A program made the position numbers and the translations under genes. A stretch of DNA of 21,554 nucleotides, from the NCBI GenBank assembly GCA_019417125.1, contig DXVZ01000121.1, positions 1 to 21,554 on the forward strand. Reading direction: 5' to 3'. Below the pieces are notes generated by a model that saw only the letters and a list, made by a program, of their open reading frames with translations, made no database searches and was not told where the DNA came from. This document shows, in pieces, positions 1-5,611 of this stretch. The DNA comes from Phascolarctobacterium sp. GTDB taxonomy: Bacteria; Bacillota; Negativicutes; Acidaminococcales; Acidaminococcaceae. How positions within the stretch are numbered: position 1 is the stretch's first letter; each line of letters starts with the position of its first letter.

Positions 1-279
1 GCCGTTGCAAGCCTGGCATTTTTTATGCGCCGCCGTGCCTACCACCTGCTGCTGTTGGGGCTGATGGTTGTATTGGTTGTTTCCAGAATTTTGGGCATGC
101 GTGCAATATTATCGCTGTTTGCAGTTATTGATTTTAACGAAGGCTTAAAAAACTTTTTGGAAGAAGCGTTTGAGCTGCTGGGTTACCTGGTTATTTTTAT
201 TGCTTCCGTTTTATTTTTGCATGAGTACAAACTGGCTTATAACCTAAAAAGAAAAAACAGTGATGATACTATCCCTTGA
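1..279 (+). CDS. Hypothetical membrane protein, C-terminal part (5' end outside window)
   Basis: The reading frame is open from the first base of the window, so this is the tail of a longer gene; the first internal Met is at 25 and need not be the start. About 92 residues are visible. At least two hydrophobic stretches are likely membrane helices, one around HLLLLGLMVVLVVSRILGM and one around LLGYLVIFIASVLFLHEY. They are separated by a more polar segment (DFNEGLKNFLEEAFE), and a short lysine-rich polar tail follows. No catalytic or family motif is recognised, so no function is given. The stop codon lies inside the 5' arm of an intrinsic terminator, which fits the end of a transcription unit. 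Confidence 0.55.
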   Translation, partial: AVASLAFFMRRRAYHLLLLGLMVVLVVSRILGMRAILSLFAVIDFNEGLKNFLEEAFELLGYLVIFIASVLFLHEYKLAYNLKRKNSDDTIP

Positions 280-307
280 ATGTTATGTTCAGGGGATTTT
301 TTATTTC
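271..307 (+). terminator. Intrinsic terminator after the first gene
   Basis: ATCCCTTGAA (271-280) pairs with TTCAGGGGAT (288-297) with one G-U wobble, giving a 10-bp stem and a 7-nt loop. TTTTTTATTT follows. The stop codon of the upstream gene (277-279) lies in the 5' arm. Confidence 0.85.
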
Positions 308-370
308 GTGATAATTTATTTAGTTTATGATAAAATAATAAATAATTTTATCGTATAGCTGGTGATTATT

Positions 371-1558
371 ATGAAAAATATAAATAAATCAGTATTTCCT
401 GTTTTAGCATTGGCACTTGGGCATATGGTTACGGATTTACAGGCAGGCGCATTGCCAATAGTACTGCCACATTTGAAAGAATTATTTGCTTTAAGTTATT
501 CACAACTTGCCTTTATTGTTTTAACACAAAATATTACTTCGTCAGTTATTCAGCCGTTGTTTGGCTATATTACTGATAAAAAATCGATGCCGATAATGCT
601 GCCGTTTTGTGCAGCTATGGCAGGAGCAGGTTTTGCTTTTGTAGGCTGGGTGCCTGCATATACTCTTTTGATGTGTACTGTCGTTGTTATTGGCGTTGCC
701 AGTGCAACATATCATCCTCAGGCGTCAAAAACTGTTAATTTCCTGAGCAATGAAAGCAATAAGGCTAAAAATATGGGAATATTTTCCCTGGGTGGCAATG
801 CCGGTATGGCAGCTGGTTCTATTTTAATGGCGTTTTTACTTACTTTGCCTGGAGGTTTGCATAATACAATGTATTTTATTTTGCCTGGCCTTTTGGTTTT
901 TAGCATGATGATGAAATATATGCCTGAATATAAGCGTGTTAATTTGGAACATAATTTAAAAGTTCAGGCTGCTAAAAGAAATGGTGCAGTGCAAAAAATA
1001 CCTTATGCAGGTTTGTTTCTGATACTATTTTTTATTTTTATGCGTTCAACGATTCATACGGGGCTTTCCACTTATTTACCGCTGTTTTTCATAAACTTCC
1101 GCAATGCAGAACCTGCTTTTGCCGGTATGCTGGTATCATGTTTTTTATTAGGCGGTGTTGCTGGTACATACGTTGGTGCGGTGCTAAGTGACAAACTTGG
1201 TGCGCGTCGGATTATCTTGGGTTCTATATTGTGCAGTATTCCCGCTATCTGGCTGATAATTAATGTTACACAGCCAGTTGCAGTGATTGGCGCTGTTGCG
1301 CTGGCAGGTTTTTCCATTATTGGTTCTTTTGCAACAACTACTATTTTAGCGCAGACTATGCTGCCGAATAATGTTGGCATGGCCGCAGGCTTGACTATTG
1401 GATTTAGCGTTGGCATGGGCGGTTTTGGCGTAACTGTACTGGGATTTTTAGCCGATAATTACGGGTTGCCATTTGTTATGCATTTGATTACGGCACTTCC
1501 TGTTATTGCAGCGTTAGCGGCATTTAAAATTCCGGTGCCAAAAGAAATGCAAAAATAA
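371..1558 (+). CDS. MFS transporter, fosmidomycin-resistance (Fsr)-like
   Basis: This is a polytopic inner-membrane protein of about 395 residues with roughly twelve hydrophobic helices, the normal MFS size. Fsr-like features are an early acidic residue in HMVTDLQAGALPIVLP, a TM2-3 loop with QPLFGYITDKK (MFS motif A type), and TYHPQASK, matching the F/Y-HP motif of the Fsr group. Family members export drugs or metabolites, but the substrate here cannot be read. A GTG at 362 is in frame, but the ATG at 371 is preferred because GGTGAT (361-366) sits four bases before it and resembles the end of the anti-SD complement. Codons are more AT-rich than in most of the window, which may indicate transfer. 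The gene ends 26 bp before the RarD-like gene and probably shares its transcript. Confidence 0.8.
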   Translation: MKNINKSVFPVLALALGHMVTDLQAGALPIVLPHLKELFALSYSQLAFIVLTQNITSSVIQPLFGYITDKKSMPIMLPFCAAMAGAGFAFVGWVPAYTLLMCTVVVIGVASATYHPQASKTVNFLSNESNKAKNMGIFSLGGNAGMAAGSILMAFLLTLPGGLHNTMYFILPGLLVFSMMMKYMPEYKRVNLEHNLKVQAAKRNGAVQKIPYAGLFLILFFIFMRSTIHTGLSTYLPLFFINFRNAEPAFAGMLVSCFLLGGVAGTYVGAVLSDKLGARRIILGSILCSIPAIWLIINVTQPVAVIGAVALAGFSIIGSFATTTILAQTMLPNNVGMAAGLTIGFSVGMGGFGVTVLGFLADNYGLPFVMHLITALPVIAALAAFKIPVPKEMQK

Positions 1559-1584
1559 TTTTTGCTTAAAGGAGCATATTATAA

Positions 1585-2466
1585 ATGAAAAATTATAAAA
1601 AAGGAATTGCGTTTGGTCTTAGCGCTTATGTTTTATGGGGAATTCTTCCTATTTATTGGAAAGCGCTTGAACAGGTTTCACCGTTTGAAATTCTTTCCAG
1701 CCGTTTTATTTGGTCATGTGTTTTTGTATTTTTACTGATTATTGCACAAAATAGGTGGGGCACTTTTATAAAAGAAGTAAAAATGATTTTTGCTAATGTT
1801 AAGACAGGCGCAGCAATGATTGCCGCCGGTATTACAATTAGTTTTAATTGGGGAAGTTTTATCTGGGCTGTTAACAACGGGCATATTGTGGAAACAAGTT
1901 TGGGTTATTATATTAATCCGCTGGTAAGCGTATTGTTTGCTGTAGTTTTTCTGCGCGAGCGGCTTAACAAATTACAGTTGGCAGCCATTATATGTGCCGC
2001 TGTTGGCGTGGGCAGCATGGTGTACAGCTTCGGCAGCCTGCCGTGGGTTTCGCTTACGCTGGCGTTTACTTTTGCTTTGTACGGACTGCTTAAAAAAATT
2101 CTGCCTGTAAGCGCCTTTACCAGCATTATGCTGGAAACGCTGCTTATTACGCCTATAGCCCTGGGTTACGAATACCTGTTGTGGCAGCAGGGAGGTTCTT
2201 TTTACGCAGGCGGCGATTTTAAAGTGCTGGCAATGCTTGCCGGTGCGGGCGTGGTAACGGCAATACCGCTGCTGCTGTTTACAGCTGGCGCACGCCTGCT
2301 GCCGCTGAAAGTTATCGGCTTTTTGCAGTATATCTCGCCTACGCTGACACTTTTAATAGGGGTGTTTGTTTACCACGAAGCGTTTACGGCGCAACACCTT
2401 TTAGCTTTCGGCTGGATTTGGGGCGCACTGCTTTTATTTATTGTTTCTCAGCTGCGGAACGGTTAA
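1585..2466 (+). CDS. rarD: RarD-like EamA/DMT-superfamily permease
   Basis: The 293-residue protein has about ten hydrophobic segments, as expected for the DMT/EamA fold with two internal repeats. RarD-type features are the opening KKGIAFGLSAYVLWGILPIYWK, here given as its key residues W18, G19, P22 and W25, then the SSRFIWS segment, NWGSFIWAVNNGHIVETSLGYYINP-type residues around position 87-111 and the FLQYISPT segment near the end. RarD was named from a chloramphenicol-sensitivity phenotype; its natural substrate is unsettled. The start at 1585 has AAAGGAG about ten bases upstream. It follows the MFS gene by 26 bp. The first ~130 codons are AT-rich like the MFS gene. From about 1980 the codons become GC-rich like the rest of the window, which suggests a recombination join inside the gene. 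Confidence 0.85.
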   Translation: MKNYKKGIAFGLSAYVLWGILPIYWKALEQVSPFEILSSRFIWSCVFVFLLIIAQNRWGTFIKEVKMIFANVKTGAAMIAAGITISFNWGSFIWAVNNGHIVETSLGYYINPLVSVLFAVVFLRERLNKLQLAAIICAAVGVGSMVYSFGSLPWVSLTLAFTFALYGLLKKILPVSAFTSIMLETLLITPIALGYEYLLWQQGGSFYAGGDFKVLAMLAGAGVVTAIPLLLFTAGARLLPLKVIGFLQYISPTLTLLIGVFVYHEAFTAQHLLAFGWIWGALLLFIVSQLRNG

Positions 2467-2533
2467 ACAGTTTTTAAATTTATGTAAAGTGCGGACAAAA
2501 ACGTGCGGAGCATATATATGGTGGTCTGATAAG

Positions 2534-2700
2534 TTATCCGCAATATATAAAAAGTTATCAACAAAATGTGCATAATGTGTTGAAAACTGTGGAAAAGCTT
2601 TGTTAAGTTCTGTATAAAACTGTAAAAACGTGTAGAAAAAACTCTGCAAAATTTTAAAACCACGTTAAATTGTGGATAACTATGTTGATAATGTCGATAA
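2534..2700. other. DnaA-box cluster, candidate replication origin or DnaA-titration site
   Basis: Two nonamers are on the + strand: TTATCCGCA (2534-2542) and TTATCAACA (2555-2563). Six read on the - strand: TTATGCACA (2567-2575), TTTTCAACA (2578-2586), TTTTCCACA (2588-2596), the perfect consensus TTATCCACA (2671-2679), TTATCAACA (2683-2691) and TTATCGACA (2692-2700). AT-rich tracts flank them (ATATATA near 2512 and 2543, and 2708-2722). DnaA binds TTATNCACA-type boxes cooperatively at origins. The nearby rpsF-ssb-rpsR and DUF951 genes are origin-proximal in Bacillus, and rpsF is transcribed away from the cluster. dnaA itself is not in the window, and the three genes to the left point towards the cluster, so a titration or reactivation site remains possible. 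Confidence 0.6.
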
Positions 2701-2774
2701 CTTGGGGATTAAATAAAATTTTGCTTGACACAGTATATAGTGTTAACGGCAGCAATAAACACTGTAAGCACCAA

Positions 2775-2803
2775 GCCCTCTTTTAGAGGGCAGATGTTTT
2801 TTT
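2775..2803 (+). terminator. Small intrinsic terminator or leader attenuator
   Basis: GCCCTC (2775-2780) pairs with GAGGGC (2786-2791) around a TTTTA loop, and T7 follows at 2797-2803. It lies 309 bp after the RarD-like gene and just before the promoter of the next gene. It may stop read-through from the left or attenuate a short leader. Confidence 0.6.
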
Positions 2804-2805
2804 GC

Positions 2806-2834
2806 TTGCAGAAACTGCGTTTTTTGTAGATAAT
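2806..2834 (+). promoter_or_regulatory. Probable sigma-70-type promoter of the UxaE-like gene
   Basis: TTGCAG (2806-2811) and GATAAT (2829-2834) are separated by 17 bp. The expected transcript start is near 2841, about 35 nt before the ATG at 2876. Confidence 0.5.
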
Positions 2835-2875
2835 ATATAAGGATAATACGAGATTTTAATAACGGAGGCATTTTA

Positions 2876-4246
2876 ATGGCTATAAAACAGGTAACAGCCG
2901 TACAGGCAATAGAAGAAATTACTAAGGGCAAAATTGTGCCTGCTTCTTTAAATGAAATGCAGGGCGCGTGGCTTGCGCTTGCCGATACCGCAGCGGGCAG
3001 GGTGCTTGCCTGCGCCTACACTGGCGAATGTGCTGCAGCGGCGCTTTTTGCCAAAAAAGACAGCGGCAAGGTAAAAAACATTACTGTTGACGTGATGGAA
3101 CTGAACCCCAACAACGCTGCCGTTGTGCGCCGCTATTTAAAATGGGCGGCGCCGCAGGCGCAGGGAGGCAAGGGCGTAAGCATTGCCTTCAGCGACTGGC
3201 TGGGCTGCGCAGGCGCTTATGCCGCACCGCAGTTTAAGCTGCGCCAGGCACGCCCGGTACTGGTGGATTACGCCGCTGCCAACACGGATATTTTAAAACG
3301 CAACTTTTTGGAAGCGGTTGATACCGCCACCTGGGGAGTTTTGGAGCTGGGCTATAAAGAAGGCTACGGCGCTAACGCCGCCGGCCTTACAACCGAAGAA
3401 GAAATCGTTAAAGCGCTGCTGTACGGTTACAGTATGATTGGCTTTGACTGCAGCGATAAAATCGACGGCAAAATCGAAGCTATGAGCGCGGACGAAGTTG
3501 CCGCCAAATACAGCCAGCTGCCGGAAGAATTCCGCGACGCCTTAAAAGGCTCTTACCTGGAAGCCGATTTTAAAGCTGGCGGCATGGTAGTGCATTTCGA
3601 ACCGGAAGTTTTGCAGCGTATCGTGTTGGAATTTGGCGAAGCTATTATGCACATTCAGTACATTTACAATACCTATTTAAAAAACACCCCATGGCAGATT
3701 GATTTTGAACTGAAGCTTGCCAAGCCCGATAAGCTGATGACGCCGCAGGAACTGTACTTCATTAGTAACGAACTGCAGCGCAACGGCATTAAAATGGCAT
3801 CAATGGAGCTGGACGCCGCGCAGGCTGCCGCCGATAAGGAAGGCATGCATGTATACGGCGAAATTGCAGCTACCTTTGGTTACCGCTTAAGCCTGTTTAA
3901 CGCCGATTTGTACGCGGAAGATTTAGGCGCGCTGGCAAAGGCGCTTAAAGGCCAGGTGTGCTTAAAAGCTGGTAGTTTACTATGGCTAGCCGCTTTGCAA
4001 ATTGTTAAAAACAACAGCGCCGCACTGCTGGCAGAAATGCAAACCTTTGCCAACTTGCCGGATTTTGCCGATATGCAGATTATGCCTGCGGATGAAGCAA
4101 ACCTCGCCTGGGCGCAAGCCTACGGCAAATTGTTAGCGCCGGAAACAGGCTTTGCCGCTAAAATTAAAACCGTACTGGCTGCTAACGATGCCGCCTACCG
4201 CGAAGCTGTGCAAAGCGCCGTTGGCGCAATGCTGAAAGCGCTGTAA
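2876..4246 (+). CDS. UxaE (tagaturonate epimerase)-family protein, probable pseudoenzyme
   Basis: The 456-residue length fits the long form of the UxaE family, which epimerises D-tagaturonate and D-fructuronate with a metal ion. Several stretches match the family pattern as I remember it: SDWLG (106-110) for GDRLG, ATWGVLELGYKEGYGA (151-166) followed by NAAGL (167-171) for DADHL, GYSMIGFDCSDKID (184-197), DFELKL...TPQELYFISNEL (276-300), RLSLFNADLYA (337-347) for KLSLHSGSDKF, and VCLKAGSLLWL (361-371) for VHLKTAGTSYL. The fold signature is kept, but the Asp/His of DADH, the His of LHSGSDK and the His of HLKTAG appear lost, and the PRF-GEF-KG-DY-GD segment is reduced. Epimerase activity is therefore unlikely. 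Alternatives are another sugar-acid reaction or a regulatory or structural role. It stands alone, with GGAGG eight bases before the ATG, between the DnaA-box cluster and rpsF. Confidence 0.65.
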   Translation: MAIKQVTAVQAIEEITKGKIVPASLNEMQGAWLALADTAAGRVLACAYTGECAAAALFAKKDSGKVKNITVDVMELNPNNAAVVRRYLKWAAPQAQGGKGVSIAFSDWLGCAGAYAAPQFKLRQARPVLVDYAAANTDILKRNFLEAVDTATWGVLELGYKEGYGANAAGLTTEEEIVKALLYGYSMIGFDCSDKIDGKIEAMSADEVAAKYSQLPEEFRDALKGSYLEADFKAGGMVVHFEPEVLQRIVLEFGEAIMHIQYIYNTYLKNTPWQIDFELKLAKPDKLMTPQELYFISNELQRNGIKMASMELDAAQAAADKEGMHVYGEIAATFGYRLSLFNADLYAEDLGALAKALKGQVCLKAGSLLWLAALQIVKNNSAALLAEMQTFANLPDFADMQIMPADEANLAWAQAYGKLLAPETGFAAKIKTVLAANDAAYREAVQSAVGAMLKAL

Positions 4247-4263
4247 AAAATATAAAAACATAC

Positions 4264-4292
4264 TTGCCAAATGCCAAAGCGAATGGTATAAT
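4264..4292 (+). promoter_or_regulatory. Promoter of the rpsF-ssb-rpsR operon
   Basis: TTGCCA (4264-4269), a 17-bp spacer and a perfect TATAAT (4287-4292), with TG at 4284-4285 giving an extended -10. The predicted start is near 4299, leaving a leader of about 70 nt. Confidence 0.85.
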
Positions 4293-4319
4293 ATTTAAGC
4301 TTGTATTAATAGATACATT

Positions 4320-4339
4320 CCCCTGCTCCCATAAAGGGG
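4320..4339 (+). promoter_or_regulatory. Leader hairpin before rpsF, possible S6:S18 autoregulatory element
   Basis: CCCCT (4320-4324) pairs with AGGGG (4335-4339) around a C-rich 10-nt loop, between the promoter and the rpsF ribosome binding site. Many bacteria have an rpsF leader bound by the S6:S18 complex. The conserved CCG feature of that motif is not clearly visible, so the match is only positional. Confidence 0.25.
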
Positions 4340-4367
4340 GCCAAAGTCCAAAGGAGGAGGTGATTTC

Positions 4368-4655
4368 GTGAACAATTACGAAGTCATGTACATCGTTAAA
4401 CCGGTTGTAGAGGAAGAAGCATTTGAAGCTGTTGTAGCTAAATTTGAAAACCTCATCACCGCCAACGGTGGCACTGTAGAAAAAACCGACCGCTGGGGCA
4501 AAAAACGCCTCGCTTATGAAATCCAGGATTTCACCGAAGGTCAGTATGTACTCGTAACTTTCAGCGCAGAACCCAAAGCTGTTAAAGAACTTGACCGTGT
4601 AATGAAAATTACGGATGAAGTTATCCGTCACATGATTATTAAAAAAGGCGAGTAA
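4368..4655 (+). CDS. rpsF: 30S ribosomal protein S6
   Basis: The 95-residue protein has the S6 length and pattern: NNYEVMYIVKP at the start, a central DRWGKKRLAYEIQD segment and a C-terminal VMKITDEVIRHMI segment. S6 binds the central domain of 16S rRNA as a heterodimer with S18, whose gene is two places downstream. The start codon is GTG at 4368, supported by an exceptionally strong AAGGAGGAGGTGAT (4351-4364) directly before it. It is the first gene of rpsF-ssb-rpsR, 20 bp ahead of ssb. The unusual start with a very strong Shine-Dalgarno sequence may be part of translational control. Confidence 0.97.
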   Translation: MNNYEVMYIVKPVVEEEAFEAVVAKFENLITANGGTVEKTDRWGKKRLAYEIQDFTEGQYVLVTFSAEPKAVKELDRVMKITDEVIRHMIIKKGE

Positions 4656-4675
4656 TCCGGAGGTAACTTTAAGTT

Positions 4676-5086
4676 ATGAACAAGATTATTTTAATGGGCC
4701 GCTTAACGCGTGACCCGGAAGTGCGTTACACCACTACCGGCAAGGTTGTATGCCAGTTTACGCTTGCGGTTGACAGGCCTTTTACCAATCAGGACGGGCA
4801 GAGAGAAGCCGATTTTATCAACATCGTTGTATGGGGTAAAATTGCAGAATTATGCGGGAACAGCCTTACCAAAGGGCAGAGGGCTCTTGTTGAAGGCCGC
4901 TTGCAGCTCCGCAGCTACGACGCAAAAGACGGCGGCAAACGCTATGTTACCGAAGTCGTTGCCAACAGCGTGGAATTTATCGAACGCAAGGGCTTTAACT
5001 CCGGCAACAGCGCCGGCGAAGGCGGCAAGAGCGATATGGAAGCTTTTGGCTCCCAGGTTCCTTTTGATGAGGAAATCCCATTTTAA
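4676..5086 (+). CDS. ssb: Single-stranded DNA-binding protein
   Basis: The 136-residue protein has an N-terminal OB fold at about residues 1-105, beginning NKIILMGRLTRDPEVRY and including ADFINIVVWGK and the strand ending VTEVVANSVEF. A flexible Gly/Ser-rich linker follows. It ends in the acidic tip PFDEEIPF, the protein-docking tail typical of bacterial SSB. It coats single-stranded DNA in replication, repair and recombination. The ribosome binding site is GGAGGT about ten bases before the ATG. The position between rpsF and rpsR is the classic Firmicute arrangement. It is somewhat shorter than Bacillus SsbA because the linker is short. Confidence 0.97.
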   Translation: MNKIILMGRLTRDPEVRYTTTGKVVCQFTLAVDRPFTNQDGQREADFINIVVWGKIAELCGNSLTKGQRALVEGRLQLRSYDAKDGGKRYVTEVVANSVEFIERKGFNSGNSAGEGGKSDMEAFGSQVPFDEEIPF

Positions 5087-5104
5087 CAAGGAGGGTTTAA
5101 GCGA

Positions 5105-5335
5105 ATGAAACGCGAAAGAGGCAGAAGGCCGAGAAGAAAAGTTTGCAGCTTCTGTGTTGATAAAGTTGAAGAAATCGATTATAAGGACGTAGCAAAACTG
5201 CGCCGTTATATTACCGAACGCGGCAAAATTTTACCGCGCCGCATTTCCGGCAACTGCGCAAAACATCAGCGCCAGATGACTACTGCAATTAAACGCGCGC
5301 GTAACGTAGCATTGCTGCCGTTTACCTGCGAATAA
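5105..5335 (+). CDS. rpsR: 30S ribosomal protein S18
   Basis: The 76-residue, very basic protein has the S18 pattern: RRPRRKVCSFCVDKVEEIDYKD at the start (key residues C15, C18 and the IDYKD turn), then LRRYITERGKILPRRISGNCAKHQR and the C-terminal IKRARNVALLPF. It binds 16S rRNA together with S6. The Cys residues at 15, 18 and about 52 with His nearby suggest a zinc-binding (C+) form. AAGGAGGG lies about eight bases before the ATG. It is the last gene of the operon and is followed by a strong terminator. Confidence 0.97.
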   Translation: MKRERGRRPRRKVCSFCVDKVEEIDYKDVAKLRRYITERGKILPRRISGNCAKHQRQMTTAIKRARNVALLPFTCE

Positions 5336-5362
5336 TAACTGCTTTAGCAGTAAAAAGAAAGC

Positions 5363-5411
5363 AAAAATCCCTTTTACCGTGGCAGCACGGCGAAAGGGAT
5401 TTTTTATTTTT
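5363..5411 (+). terminator. Intrinsic terminator of the rpsF-ssb-rpsR operon
   Basis: AAAAATCCCTTT (5363-5374) pairs with AAAGGGATTTTT (5393-5404), and the inner CCGT (5377-5380) pairs with ACGG (5387-5390). The stem runs into a T-rich tract to about 5411. A separate small hairpin, ACTGC-TTTA-GCAGT (5338-5351), lies just before it. Confidence 0.9.
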
Positions 5412-5416
5412 ACGCG

Positions 5417-5464
5417 GGCGCTGCGCGCCAAAAATAAAACAGCGCGGGCGCGCCTGCGGCGCGC
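5417..5464. repeat. Two GC-rich palindromes, possibly REP-like
   Basis: GGCGC-TGC-GCGCC (5417-5429) and GCGCGCC-TGC-GGCGCGC (5448-5464) share the same TGC loop and stand out in AT-rich intergenic DNA. A related GC hairpin, GCGCGG-GCATT-CCGCGC (17584-17600), is also preceded by an AACAGCGCG-type sequence. They may be copies of a short interspersed palindromic element. Confidence 0.4.
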
Positions 5465-5492
5465 AAAAAGTTGTTAGTTGTAAAAACTTTTG

Positions 5493-5522
5493 TGGGCAAA
5501 TAAGCTAAAGGCATGTTATAAT
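5493..5522 (+). promoter_or_regulatory. Promoter of the autotransporter gene (extended -10)
   Basis: TATAAT at 5517-5522 is preceded by TG at 5514-5515 (extended -10). A weak -35, TGGGCA, lies at 5493-5498 with 18-bp spacing. The transcript would start near 5529 and have a leader of about 80 nt holding the G7 tract and the hairpin described next. Confidence 0.6.
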
Positions 5523-5579
5523 AAAACCAACATAAAAGTACAACCGGGGGGGAAATGCGTTCGTCCACCTCGTAAATCT

Positions 5580-5604
5580 CCTCCCGTAATCTGGTTATGG
5601 GAGG
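5580..5604 (+). promoter_or_regulatory. Hairpin covering the autotransporter ribosome binding site
   Basis: CCTCCCGTAA (5580-5589) pairs with TTATGGGAGG (5595-5604), with nine Watson-Crick pairs, one G-U pair and a 5-nt loop. The 3' arm contains GGGAGG (5599-5604), the Shine-Dalgarno sequence for the ATG at 5612. Folding would hide it. TTTTATT follows, so the same hairpin could also act as a weak terminator. A G7 run at 5546-5552 could compete for the CCTCCC arm. Confidence 0.6.
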
Positions 5605-5611
5605 TTTTATT

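Larger units (their letters stand above)
2467..2875. other. 409-bp gene-free region: DnaA-box cluster, small terminator and promoter
   Basis: No credible gene lies here; the short antisense frames have no ribosome binding site. From left to right it holds a direct repeat GTGCGGA (2489-2495 and 2503-2509), a dense cluster of DnaA-box-like nonamers (2534-2700), an isolated TTGACA (2725-2730) without a clear -10, a small intrinsic terminator (2775-2803) and a promoter (2806-2834) for the next gene. Confidence 0.8.

Noticed and set aside
2434..2663. Two overlapping antisense frames in the DnaA-box region
   Set aside because: They are short, low-complexity products of AT-rich DNA. The repeated nonamers explain the sequence better.
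4182..4631. Antisense frame of 149 codons across the rpsF promoter and rpsF
   Set aside because: It crosses a strong + strand promoter and the S6 gene, and has no start signal or motif.
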